Shown: positions 1 to 7,308 of the stretch, piece after piece
How positions within the stretch are numbered: position 1 is the first letter of the stretch
Layout: each line of letters opens with the position of its first letter
Source of the DNA: Alphaproteobacteria bacterium
GTDB lineage: Bacteria; Pseudomonadota; Alphaproteobacteria; ATCC43930; CGMCC-115725
Length of the DNA: 11,489 nt
Direction of reading: 5' to 3'
Assembly (NCBI GenBank): GCA_005888515.1
Contig: VAZR01000202.1
Coordinates: forward strand, 1-11,489
The notes under the pieces: model-generated
The model's input: the letters and a program-made list of their open reading frames with translations, nothing else
What the model was told of the DNA's origin: nothing
Database searches by the model: none
Position numbers and translations under genes: made by a program

Positions 1-1810
1 CGCCGAAAGACTGGTCGCCCGAGGCTTGAGCCGCCGGTTGCGCCGATCGCTCCGCAGGCGGATGGAGGGACCGACCGTCGTCGATCTAATATGGCTTTTG
101 CTGTGTGACATCGGCGGGTTGGCGGTTTTCGCCGGGGTTTTTGTGTATAGCCGGCATTGGCTGGCCAGCCTCGGGGTCATGCAGAACCTCGCCGTGCTTG
201 CGGCCAGCGTGCTGATCCGCTGGCGCACCATCATGCTGGTTCCCCGCGTGGTGTTGCGCCCCGGCGAACCCGCCGCCCGACTGATCGACATCCCCGATGT
301 AGAGGCACGGCGCCTTTCGCGGTTTCTGTCGGCCGTTCTGCTCGCGATCTCAATGCTGATCGGCTTCGGCCGCTATGGCCTCTCCGACGAGGATAGCGGT
401 GCGCCGCACATCATTGGGCTGGTCGTCGCTGCCGCGGTGTGCGGGCTCGATGCATGGATTGTCATCCGCGCGCGTGGTGCGATCGAAGCGTTGATCCGCG
501 GCAACCGCTCCGACGGGATCATCGCGGCCGTACGCGGTGCCCTGGCGCGCGCCTGGGTTCCGATCGGCCTGACCCTGGTCGGCGGATTGATGCTGTTTTT
601 CGTGTTCGGCCTGTCCCTCGGCCTGCTGTCCTACTATCACGCCGGCGTATCGACGCTCGGGGTGCTGCTCGTTTTGATGGTGCTGGAACGGCTCACCGAG
701 CGCGGCCGGCACGATACGGTCAGCGTGCGCGGGCCGGCCGGGATCCATCAACTCGTCGCGCGCAGCTTCCGCCGTATTCTGCGCATCCTCGTTCTGCTCG
801 TCGCGGCAATGACGCTCGTATCGATTTGGGTGGAGGCGATCGACCTGTCGCCGGCCGCTGCGGCGCAGGCAACGCACTCGGCGGCGGTCGCGGTCATAAC
901 GTTGTTTGTCGCCTATCTGGCCTGGGAATTGGTTCGGCTGGCGATCGATCGCAACCTCCAGGATGTCCCAGGCGGGCCAAAGCTGCCGGGCACCGCCGAT
1001 GATGATGAGGAGTCGACGCCGGCCTCGCGGCTGCAAACCCTGCTGCCGATGCTGCGCGCCTTTGTCGGGGTGGCGGTCGGCGTCGTCGCAGTGCTGATCG
1101 TGCTGTCGCGGCTCGGCATCGATACCGCGCCGCTGATCGCCGGCGCCGGCGTTTTCGGCTTGGCGGTGTCGTTCGGATCGCAGTCGCTGGTTCGCGACAT
1201 CATTTCCGGCCTGTTCTACATGTGGGACGATGCCTTTCGGGTCGGCGAATACATCGATACCGGCCGGCTCAAAGGCACCGTCGAAGCGCTCGGCGTCCGC
1301 TCGGTCAAGCTGCGCCACCACAACGGCCCGCTGCACACGATCCCGTATGGCCAGCTCGGCTCGGTCAGCAATCAGAGCCGCGACTTCGCGACGATCAAAT
1401 TCAATCTGCGGCTCGAGCCGGGCACCGATATCGAGCTGGTGCGCAAGACCGCGAAGCAGATCGGGCTGTCGATGCAGGAGGACAGCCCCGAAGTTGCCTC
1501 GGAGGTCATCCTGCCGCTGAAGATGCAAGGCATCGCCGAGGTCGCGGACAACGCGGTCGTGTTCCGGTTCAAATTCACCGCGCGGCCGGTCAAGCCGAGT
1601 TGGATACAGCGCGAATACCTGAAGCGGATCTATCGGGTGTTCGCCGAAAAGGGCATCACCTTCGCCTCGGGGGCCTTGACCTTACAGACCGCGCCGGCGA
1701 GGACCGGCGCGCCGGCGGCTGCGGCGCAGGCAATCACCGATGCCCTGTCCGCGCCGGCTTCGGCCGAGGTGGCGCCGCTGCGTCCTCCGGCGGCCACCAA
1801 CGTCGCCTGA
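1..1810 (+). CDS. MscS-family mechanosensitive ion channel, 5' end outside the window
   Basis: Inner-membrane channel expected to open under membrane tension and release small solutes during osmotic downshock. The frame is open from base 2 to the TGA ending at 1810. A TTG at 26 and an ATG at 62 are possible starts, but the basic stretch before the first membrane helix looks like the linker after a periplasmic N-terminal domain in YbiO-like large MscS proteins, so the gene probably begins upstream. About ten hydrophobic segments follow. The MscS core starts near 1117 with GIDTAPLIAGAGVFGLAVSF (pore helix and start of the beta domain), then FRVGEYIDTGRLKGTVEALG and LHTIPYGQLGSVSNQSRDF. The C-terminus is an Ala/Pro-rich tail. 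Family assignment is firm; the substrate-free channel role is family knowledge, and the 5' truncation is inference. Confidence 0.9.
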   Translation, partial: AERLVARGLSRRLRRSLRRRMEGPTVVDLIWLLLCDIGGLAVFAGVFVYSRHWLASLGVMQNLAVLAASVLIRWRTIMLVPRVVLRPGEPAARLIDIPDVEARRLSRFLSAVLLAISMLIGFGRYGLSDEDSGAPHIIGLVVAAAVCGLDAWIVIRARGAIEALIRGNRSDGIIAAVRGALARAWVPIGLTLVGGLMLFFVFGLSLGLLSYYHAGVSTLGVLLVLMVLERLTERGRHDTVSVRGPAGIHQLVARSFRRILRILVLLVAAMTLVSIWVEAIDLSPAAAAQATHSAAVAVITLFVAYLAWELVRLAIDRNLQDVPGGPKLPGTADDDEESTPASRLQTLLPMLRAFVGVAVGVVAVLIVLSRLGIDTAPLIAGAGVFGLAVSFGSQSLVRDIISGLFYMWDDAFRVGEYIDTGRLKGTVEALGVRSVKLRHHNGPLHTIPYGQLGSVSNQSRDFATIKFNLRLEPGTDIELVRKTAKQIGLSMQEDSPEVASEVILPLKMQGIAEVADNAVVFRFKFTARPVKPSWIQREYLKRIYRVFAEKGITFASGALTLQTAPARTGAPAAAAQAITDALSAPASAEVAPLRPPAATNVA

Positions 1811-1857
1811 CGGCATTCCCGCGGATCGCGGTATAGCTGGTTGTGAGGAGGAGAGAG

Positions 1858-2694
1858 ATGCAGGTCGGCGTTTTCTATTTCCCGGCCGATTACGGGATCA
1901 ACATCGTCGAATTGGCGCGCGCTCTCGAAGAGCGCGGCTTCGAATCTCTGTTTGTGCCCGAGCACACCCACATTCCGACCAGCCGCAAGAGCCCGTTTCC
2001 GAGCGGCGGCGAATTGCCGAAGCGCTATGCGCATACGCACGATCCGTTCGTCGCGCTGTCCTTCGCGGCGGCGGCGACCAAAAAGCTGCTGCTCGGCACC
2101 GGCATTTGCCTCATTCCCGAGCGCGACCCGATCGTCACCGCCAAATGTGTCGCCAGCCTCGATCAGTTGTCGGGCGGGCGCTTTGTCTTCGGTATCGGCG
2201 GCGGCTGGAATGTCGAGGAGATGGAAAATCACGGAGCCCGCTACAACACGCGGTTCAAGCTGATGCGCGAGCGGATCCTCGCGATGAAGGCGCTGTGGAC
2301 CGAGGACGAGGCGGAATACCACGGCGAGATGGTCAATTTCGATAAGGTGTGGTCGTGGCCGAAGCCGGCGCAAAAGCCGCACCCGCCGATCATCCTCGGC
2401 GGCGAGAGCGATTACACGTTGCGCCGCGTCGTCGAATATTGCGACGGCTGGTTCCCGCGTCCCGGCCGCGGCTACAAGATCCGGGAACAGCTCGCGCGGT
2501 TGCGCCGGATGGCCGAAGAGAAGGGGCGTGACCCCAAGACGCTGTCGACCTCGGTGTTCCGCGCCCCGCCGGACAAGGCGACACTGCGGGAATACGAAGA
2601 GGCCGGTATCGACCGCGCCGTACTCGAGATCCCCGACGAAAGCCGGGATGAGATCCTGCGCGTGCTGGACCGCTACACGCCGCTCCTCGCCTGA
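1858..2694 (+). CDS. LLM class F420-dependent oxidoreductase
   Basis: Soluble TIM-barrel oxidoreductase of the luciferase-like family (TIGR03619-type), 278 residues, the usual full length. It probably uses F420 or FMN to reduce or oxygenate a small organic substrate, which cannot be named from sequence. I see LFVPEHTHIP at 31-40, LDQLSGGRFVFGIGGGWN at 101-118 (cofactor-phosphate region), KPHPPIILGG at 173-182 and YCDGWFP at 194-200. The ATG at 1858 is chosen because a strong AGGAGG (1846-1851) lies just ahead; the GTG at 1843 would place that Shine-Dalgarno inside the gene. It starts 47 nt after the channel gene and is followed by a hydroxyacid dehydrogenase, a GNAT gene and a DOPA dioxygenase-like gene on the same strand, which suggests a small catabolic operon. 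Confidence 0.9.
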   Translation: MQVGVFYFPADYGINIVELARALEERGFESLFVPEHTHIPTSRKSPFPSGGELPKRYAHTHDPFVALSFAAAATKKLLLGTGICLIPERDPIVTAKCVASLDQLSGGRFVFGIGGGWNVEEMENHGARYNTRFKLMRERILAMKALWTEDEAEYHGEMVNFDKVWSWPKPAQKPHPPIILGGESDYTLRRVVEYCDGWFPRPGRGYKIREQLARLRRMAEEKGRDPKTLSTSVFRAPPDKATLREYEEAGIDRAVLEIPDESRDEILRVLDRYTPLLA

Positions 2695-2696
2695 CC

Positions 2697-2726
2697 GTGA
2701 TTGCGCCGCTGCGCCCGCAATGACAT
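2697..2726 (-). repeat. REP-like intergenic element (GTCATTGCG type)
   Basis: Read on the minus strand this stretch begins ATGTCATTGCGGGCGCAGCG and ends CGCAATCAC. It resembles the widespread alphaproteobacterial intergenic repeat that begins GTCATTGCGAGCGCAGCG and continues to GCAATCC. On the plus strand its arms are ATTGCG (2700-2705) and CGCAAT (2716-2721). It fills the 67-nt gap between two operon genes. The resemblance is from memory, and only one copy is present in the window. Confidence 0.45.
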
Positions 2727-2761
2727 CCTTCGGCACGGCAAGGCGACCGGGGAGATAACCG

Positions 2762-3718
2762 ATGCGGCTCAGCATTCTCGATGACTACCAAGGCGTGGCT
2801 CTCGATATGGCCGACTGGTCGCCGGTGCGTGCCCGCGGCATCGAGATCGCGGTCGAGCGCTTCCCCTTCGCGGATGCCGAGGATGTCGTCCGTTCGCTGG
2901 CCGATAGCGAGATCGTCGCCGCAATGCGCGAGCGCACCGCCTTCCCGAAAAGCATCGTCGATCGCTTGCCAAAGCTGAAGCTGCTGATCACCACCGGTAT
3001 GCGCAACGCCTCCTTCGACATGGCCGCGCTCAAGGATCGCCGCGTCACGGTTTGCGGCACCGGGGGCCCGGGGGGCGGCAACGAAGACACCGCCGAGCTG
3101 GCCTGGGGCCTCATTCTCGGCGCGGCGCGGCGCATCGCCGAGGACCACGCCTTTATGCGCCAGGGCGGCTGGCAGACTCGCATCGGCCATCGGGTCGCCG
3201 GCAAGACGATCGGCCTGTTGGGTCTCGGTCGGCTCGGCAGCGCCGTCGCCCGGGTCGGGCTCGCTTTCGGAATGAAGGCGATCGCGTGGAGCCAGAATTT
3301 GACGGCCGAGAAAGCCGCCGCGCAAGGCGTCGAGCGGGTCGAGAAGGACGAGCTGTTCCGCCGTTCCGACATCCTGTCGGTGCATCTCGTGCTGAGCGAC
3401 CGCAGCCGAGGCCTGGTCGGCGCCCGCGAGATCGGGCTGATGAAACCAGCGGCGATCCTCGTCAACACCTCGCGCGGGCCGATCTGCGACACTGCCGCGC
3501 TCATCGAGGCGCTGAAGAGCGGCCGGCTGGCCTATGCCGGCTTGGACGTCTACGACCAGGAGCCGCTGCCGATCGATCACCCGCTGCGCAGCGCGCCGAA
3601 CGTGATCCTGACGCCGCATATCGGCTACGTGACCGACGAGAACTACCGCAGCTCCTATCCGCAGATCGTCGAGAATGTCATGGCATTTCTCGACGGCAAG
3701 CCGGTGCGGGTCATCTGA
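2762..3718 (+). CDS. D-2-hydroxyacid dehydrogenase family protein
   Basis: Cytosolic NAD(P)-dependent dehydrogenase that interconverts a 2-hydroxyacid and a 2-oxoacid; the exact substrate is unknown. It has 318 residues, full length for the family. The Rossmann motif GLLGLGRLG is at 151-159. The catalytic set is complete: Arg238 in VNTSRGP, Glu267 in YDQEPLP and His286 in TPHIGY. A GGGGAG ribosome site (2749-2754) stands 7 nt before the ATG. A glycine-rich stretch, GTGGPGGGNEDTAEL (about 99-113), is encoded by G/C homopolymer runs at 3061-3078 and looks slightly longer than usual there, although the frame is intact. It is 67 nt after the LLM gene and 13 nt before the GNAT gene, so it is probably cotranscribed with both. 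Confidence 0.93.
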   Translation: MRLSILDDYQGVALDMADWSPVRARGIEIAVERFPFADAEDVVRSLADSEIVAAMRERTAFPKSIVDRLPKLKLLITTGMRNASFDMAALKDRRVTVCGTGGPGGGNEDTAELAWGLILGAARRIAEDHAFMRQGGWQTRIGHRVAGKTIGLLGLGRLGSAVARVGLAFGMKAIAWSQNLTAEKAAAQGVERVEKDELFRRSDILSVHLVLSDRSRGLVGAREIGLMKPAAILVNTSRGPICDTAALIEALKSGRLAYAGLDVYDQEPLPIDHPLRSAPNVILTPHIGYVTDENYRSSYPQIVENVMAFLDGKPVRVI

Positions 3719-3731
3719 TCTGCGCGGATAG

Positions 3732-4180
3732 ATGAGCGGCGCCGATTATACGATCCGCTTGTCGCGCGACGAGGATGTGCCGGCGATCGCGGCGATCTAC
3801 CGCCATCATGTGCTGCACGGGGTCGCCTCGTTCGAGGAGGTGCCGCCGGAGCAGGACGAGATCGCCCGCCGGCGCGGCGAGATCGTGGGCCGCGGCTTGC
3901 CGTATCTCGTAGCCGAGCGTGCCGGGCGGGTCGTCGGCTATTGCTATGCCGGCCTGTTTCGGCCGCGTGTGGCGTATCGTTTCACGGTGGAGGAGGTCGC
4001 GAGACGCTCGGGTCAATCCGCCTGCATGAGCGGCTAGGTTTCTTCCATATCGGGGTCTTGCCGGCGGTTGGTTTCAAGTTCGGCCGGTGGATCGATATCA
4101 TCCTGATGCAGCGGGAGCTCGGGCCCGGTTCGGATAGCTTGCCGGAGAACGTCGTACCCGGTACCCGCCCGACCGCCTGA
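3732..4180 (+). pseudogene. GNAT N-acetyltransferase (phosphinothricin-acetyltransferase type), broken by an internal out-of-frame deletion
   Basis: The N-terminal half (3732 to about 3993) reads as a clean GNAT of the PAT type: TIRLSRDEDVPAIAAIYRHH, HGVASFEEVPPE, then LVAERAGRVVGYCYAGLFRP and AYRFTVE. In intact relatives the next 40-50 residues hold the acetyl-CoA pyrophosphate loop (Q/RxxGxG/A). Here they are absent. The sequence jumps to SIRLHERLGFFHIGVLPAVG and FGRWIDIILMQREL, which continue in the frame offset by +2 to the stop at 4178-4180. In the starting frame translation ends early at 4037 (101 residues). The junction lies between about 3990 and 4011; the frame offset implies a missing length of 1 modulo 3. 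Without the cofactor loop the product cannot be an active acetyltransferase. The stop at 4178-4180 overlaps the ribosome site of the next gene, showing the original operon layout. Confidence 0.85.
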
Positions 4181-4190
4181 GGAGGCCAGC

Positions 4191-4565
4191 ATGGTAGAGA
4201 GCTTCGCCGAGCCCGGGCAAATCCGCGGCTATCACGCCCATATCTATTACAATCGGGAGACACGGGCCGTCGCCGAACGGCTGCGCGAGGCGATCGGTAA
4301 CCGTTTTAGCGCAGAGCTCGGCCGCTGGCACGACGAGCCGGTCGGCCCGCATCCGGTTTCAATGTATCAGGTCGCGTTTCCGGTTGCCGAATTCCCGCGG
4401 CTGGTGCCCTGGCTGATGCTGAACCATGCGGGTCTCAACGTGCTGATCCATCCGCAAGGCGAGGACGCCTACGACGACCACACGATCCACGCGCTGTGGC
4501 TCGGCACCCCGCTGCCGTTGCGCGTCGACAGGCTGCGGCGCAACCGCGAGCCACAGCCCGCCTGA
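4191..4565 (+). CDS. DOPA 4,5-dioxygenase family protein
   Basis: Small soluble protein of the DOPA 4,5-dioxygenase family (PF08883), 124 residues, a normal length. Characterised members cleave the ring of catechol-type substrates (extradiol), but most bacterial members have no known substrate. The family signature is complete: GYHAHIYY (13-20), GRWHDEPVGPHP (44-55), PWLMLNHAGLNVLIHP (73-88) and DDHTIHALWLG (95-105); the repeated histidines fit a metal site. GGAGG (4181-4185) precedes the ATG and abuts the stop of the broken GNAT gene, so translation of the two was probably coupled. It is the last gene of the rightward operon and converges on the DUF3309 gene 15 nt away. Confidence 0.92.
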   Translation: MVESFAEPGQIRGYHAHIYYNRETRAVAERLREAIGNRFSAELGRWHDEPVGPHPVSMYQVAFPVAEFPRLVPWLMLNHAGLNVLIHPQGEDAYDDHTIHALWLGTPLPLRVDRLRRNREPQPA

Positions 4566-4580
4566 TCAGACCCCGTCCGG

Positions 4581-4736
4581 TCAGATACGGCCGACGACCA
4601 GCAGAATGATCACGATCAGCAGGATCAGCCCGGCGCCGCCGCTCGGGTAATAGCCCCAGCCGCCGCTATACGGCCAAGTCGGCAGTGATCCCAACAAGAT
4701 CAGGATCAGGATGATAATCAGAATGGTGCCAAGCAT
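4581..4736 (-). CDS. DUF3309 family small membrane protein
   Basis: A 51-residue peptide, MLGTILIIILILILLGSLPT, then a WPYSGGWGYYPSGGAG turn and a second hydrophobic stretch ending in VVGRI. Two short membrane segments around an aromatic/glycine turn are the signature of DUF3309, small proteins common in proteobacteria with no known role. The start at 4736 is preferred because family members begin MLGTIL; an upstream ATG at 4787 would add 17 basic, non-conserved residues. It does not overlap its neighbours and stands alone between the rightward operon and the leftward DUF882 gene. Confidence 0.85.
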   Translation of the reverse strand: MLGTILIIILILILLGSLPTWPYSGGWGYYPSGGAGLILLIVIILLVVGRI

Positions 4737-4796
4737 CGCATCGCCCGGAGTGTAGCCTCGGTTAAAGCTACAAACGCGGCGCGACAACAGGCGGTT

Positions 4797-4814
4797 CCGG
4801 TATGCGCGTACCGG
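4797..4814. repeat. Short perfect hairpin in the gap between the DUF3309 and DUF882 genes
   Basis: CCGGTA (4797-4802) and TACCGG (4809-4814) form a 6-bp stem with a 6-nt loop. It lies downstream of the leftward DUF882 gene and upstream of the DUF3309 gene. There is no T-run on either side, so it is a weak terminator candidate at best. Confidence 0.25.
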
Positions 4815-4852
4815 GGCTGGGATCAGCGGGGGGACGGTTGCCTAAGCGACGC

Positions 4853-5434
4853 CTACCAGTGACGCACCGGCCCGCAATCGACGTGGACGAAATCCGACCG
4901 CGGATAATATCCGACACCGCCGCCGCGCAGGCTCAGCGCCGCGCCGCGGAGCTGCGGCAGACTGCGGCCCTCGCAGCGCAGATCGATCGCCATGCCATGG
5001 ATGTGATAGCTGTTGCTCGCCACCCCATCGTGGCGCAGGTACATCCGGTGATTGGTGGTCGGCGAGCGGTAGCCGCTGACCACCAGAAACGGCTCATGCG
5101 TTTCCAGCCGGTCGCGCAGCATGCCGAGGAGATCCAGCACCCCGGCATTCATCGGCCGCACCTCGTCGGAATGGTGGTCGCGCAGCACCCAATTGATGTC
5201 GCGCACCGCTTCGCGGATGTAATGGCCGTCGGCCCAGTAGACGGTGCGGACCCATTCTCCGGTGTGGGTGTTGTAGAGCGACACCGCGCGCGGCGCGAAG
5301 GAGATCGCCGGGCTTGGCGTGACGAACGCGATGGCCGTAGCGGCGGCAGCGGCGCCTAGCACACGGCGGCGGCTCAGCACAGAAGACGATTGCACTGGCT
5401 GTTTCCCCCATTTCCCCGGGGGACGGGATAGCAT
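4853..5434 (-). CDS. DUF882 / peptidase M15-like protein with Tat signal
   Basis: Exported YcbK-like (DUF882, Peptidase_M15_2) protein, up to 193 residues, probably a zinc peptidase acting on peptidoglycan peptides in the periplasm. A twin-arginine signal (SRRRVLG at 21-27, then an alanine-rich hydrophobic stretch) shows Tat export. The metal site is present: SYHIHGMAID gives His144 and Asp151, and DFVHVDCG gives His184; SGYRSPTTN (120-128) is the family's conserved arginine loop. The ATG at 5434 has no visible ribosome site. A GTG at 5395, preceded by GGGGGA with 8 nt spacing, gives a more usual Tat n-region and may be the true start. The neighbouring L,D-transpeptidase gene, also leftward and about 100 nt upstream, supports a role in wall remodelling. 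Confidence 0.9.
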   Translation of the reverse strand: MLSRPPGKWGKQPVQSSSVLSRRRVLGAAAAATAIAFVTPSPAISFAPRAVSLYNTHTGEWVRTVYWADGHYIREAVRDINWVLRDHHSDEVRPMNAGVLDLLGMLRDRLETHEPFLVVSGYRSPTTNHRMYLRHDGVASNSYHIHGMAIDLRCEGRSLPQLRGAALSLRGGGVGYYPRSDFVHVDCGPVRHW

Positions 5435-5535
5435 CGGCTTGTGCTTTGAACAAGCCTGTTATGCGCGATTAAGTCTATAAAGCCACGCGTTACGCGCTTT
5501 TTTTACTTCTACGGTTGAGCAGCTTCCCGGGTTAT

Positions 5536-7143
5536 TCAGCCGCGGCGTTGGCCGGCCGGCTCGCCTTGGGCGATCCCGGCTTGCGGTATCCGGTGCAGAT
5601 GCTGCCAGACTTCGTCGTCGCGCTGGTAGAAATCCGGGCGAAATTCGAGCGCCCCGTTCTGGTCGACGAAAACGGTCTGATAGACAAAGAAAACCGGCAC
5701 CGCTTCCGCCAACGGCAGGCTGTTGGTATGGCCGAGCCCGATTCGCTGGTTGATCGTCTCCATCGGCCGCTGCAGTAGCAAAGCGGCCAGCTCGCGCGGG
5801 TTCTGCACCCGCACGCAGCCATGGCTGCGGCGCCGATTGTCGGTGCTGAAGAGGTTCTTCATCGGCGTGTCGTGCAGATACACGTCGAAGCGGTTGTGCA
5901 TCTCGAATTTGACTTGGCCGAGCGCGCTCTTGTCGCCGGGTAGCTGCTGGATCAAACCGCCATGTCGCACGATCATGTGGTGGCGCTCGAGATAGCCCGG
6001 GTCCTGGCTCAGCTTGGGAAGGATCTCCTTGGCTGCGATCGAGCGGGGCACATTCCACGGCGGATTGAACAATACGCTGCTGATCGTAGCCTGTACTTCC
6101 GGGGTCTGCTTGTCGGATTCGCCGACCACGACGCGGGTCGTGAAGGTCGGCCGATTGCTGCGATACAGCACCAGCTGCGCGCTGGCGGTGTTGACCCAGA
6201 CGCGGTCTGCCGGCATCGAGCGGGGTAGCCAGCGCAACCGTTCGAGAGCGATCGCGACCTGCCGGGCCCTCGTTTGATTCGCGGTGGCGCTGGGCGCCGC
6301 AGGGCCTCTCCCGCCTTGGTGATGTCCCGGTGCGCCTCGCGGTGCGGGCTCGCTGACCGCCGGTGCCGCGGCTGCGCTGTGGTAATACTGCAGGGCGCGG
6401 CGCAGCGTCTGATATTCCGGCGAATTCGGCGCCAGCGCCTCGATTGCAGCCGCCGGGTCGGGGCTCGCGATCGCGTTGTCGAGCGCCGTCGCGACATCGA
6501 CCGGCTCGGGTTTCAGATCCTCATCGTCCATGCGCAGCTCGACGGGCAGCACGCCGCGAGCCAGCGCATCGGCGTAAGCGAGAAACGCGTCGGACAGCAG
6601 CAGATCTCGGTCGATCGTCGGCAACGCCGCCGGATCCCTCAGTGCGGAAACATGGAACAGCTCAGGATCGAGCCCGTGCTCGCCGGCCCGCTGCACCGCT
6701 TGCAGCAGCGCGTTGGCTTGCGCTTTCCGGGTATCCCACACCGGCTCGTAGCCATGTGCGGCGTAAAACCGGCGCAGCAGCGCGATGTGCAGATGCTCGC
6801 CGGCAATCGCCAGACCGGAACGGTCGAGCCGCACCTTGATTTCGGTGTCTGGGACGGCCGGCGCCGCCGCCGGGACTCCCGCGTCGGACGGCAACGAGAC
6901 CGGCGTCAAAGGCGTCGAGGCGCTGACCGGCGCCTCGGCGCGGACACCGTACGGCGCCGCGGCGACGAGCAGCGCCGCGATTGCTGCGCCGAACGCCCAA
7001 TGGCCGCGCCCGGAGTCGCGATCAGTCACGATCGTGGGGGATGTCACTGCGATGTCCTCGCTCGAAGGGTGACCATGGCGCCACCCGCGCATTCCGCCGG
7101 TGGAAACGGCAACATCAAATCGGGGGTTCCCGAACCGGTCCAT
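5536..7143 (-). CDS. L,D-transpeptidase family protein (YcbB/YkuD type)
   Basis: Periplasmic enzyme expected to form 3-3 cross-links between peptidoglycan stems or attach proteins to them. Up to 535 residues: a signal region (GHWAFGAAIAALLVAAAP, then a cleavage-like VRAEA), an N-terminal scaffold domain (about 95-260) and the YkuD domain. The catalytic site is complete: His424 in YLHDTP and Cys443 in SHGCVRV. The peptidoglycan-binding domain that relatives usually carry between the scaffold and ERLRWLPR is missing; a low-complexity Ala/Pro/Gly/His stretch (about 262-295) takes its place. The ATG at 7143 has an AAGGG site but leaves about 45 residues before the signal. The GTG at 7047 (GAGGA ahead) gives a normal signal peptide and is a serious alternative. 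It probably acts with the downstream DUF882 protein on the cell wall. Confidence 0.9.
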   Translation of the reverse strand: MDRFGNPRFDVAVSTGGMRGWRHGHPSSEDIAVTSPTIVTDRDSGRGHWAFGAAIAALLVAAAPYGVRAEAPVSASTPLTPVSLPSDAGVPAAAPAVPDTEIKVRLDRSGLAIAGEHLHIALLRRFYAAHGYEPVWDTRKAQANALLQAVQRAGEHGLDPELFHVSALRDPAALPTIDRDLLLSDAFLAYADALARGVLPVELRMDDEDLKPEPVDVATALDNAIASPDPAAAIEALAPNSPEYQTLRRALQYYHSAAAAPAVSEPAPRGAPGHHQGGRGPAAPSATANQTRARQVAIALERLRWLPRSMPADRVWVNTASAQLVLYRSNRPTFTTRVVVGESDKQTPEVQATISSVLFNPPWNVPRSIAAKEILPKLSQDPGYLERHHMIVRHGGLIQQLPGDKSALGQVKFEMHNRFDVYLHDTPMKNLFSTDNRRRSHGCVRVQNPRELAALLLQRPMETINQRIGLGHTNSLPLAEAVPVFFVYQTVFVDQNGALEFRPDFYQRDDEVWQHLHRIPQAGIAQGEPAGQRRG

Positions 7144-7216
7144 TAATCGCCCTTCGGTGAATGTGCTGGCTCACCCTGGCCGCGAATGGTTTACAGGTAA
7201 TTGATAACAAAACGAC

Positions 7217-7237
7217 ACAACCAACTTAGGTTGTTTT
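7217..7237 (-). terminator. Possible weak intrinsic terminator of the LLM gene
   Basis: ACAACC (7217-7222) and GGTTGT (7229-7234) form a perfect 6-bp stem with a 6-nt loop in an unusually AT-rich stretch between the leftward LLM gene end (7309) and the L,D-transpeptidase start. On the minus strand a short T-rich run follows after three bases; on the plus strand TTT follows directly. The stem is short and weak in G-C pairs. The rest of the 165-nt gap (7144-7308) must hold the L,D-transpeptidase promoter, but I see no clear boxes. Confidence 0.3.
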
Positions 7238-7308
7238 GCCGCCTGGCGCAATGCGACCAGGGGCGCGCGTGCTCAGCTATGAGCGCGACGAATCGGCGCG
7301 TGTTCAAC

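Noticed and set aside
350..1528. Long minus-strand open frame (392 aa) under the MscS gene
   Set aside because: GC-rich coding DNA gives long antisense frames; the translation is Arg/Gln/Asp-rich, with no domain, and the plus strand encodes a clear channel.
3059..3080. G/C homopolymer runs that could be a G-quadruplex or a frameshift site in the dehydrogenase gene
   Set aside because: The frame continues cleanly with all catalytic residues downstream, and there are only two long G-runs, so neither idea is supported.
1630..3619. Two long minus-strand frames (381 and 409 aa) under the LLM and dehydrogenase genes
   Set aside because: Low-complexity, compositionally biased mirror frames of well-supported plus-strand genes.
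5486..5504. Small CGCG-TTA-CGCG stem followed by seven Ts on the plus strand, terminator-like
   Set aside because: The stem is only 4 bp and both flanking genes are on the minus strand, so no plus-strand transcript needs it; on the minus strand it lacks a T-run.
6274..7146. 290-aa plus-strand frame opposite the L,D-transpeptidase
   Set aside because: Arg-rich shadow; the minus strand has a complete YkuD catalytic motif.
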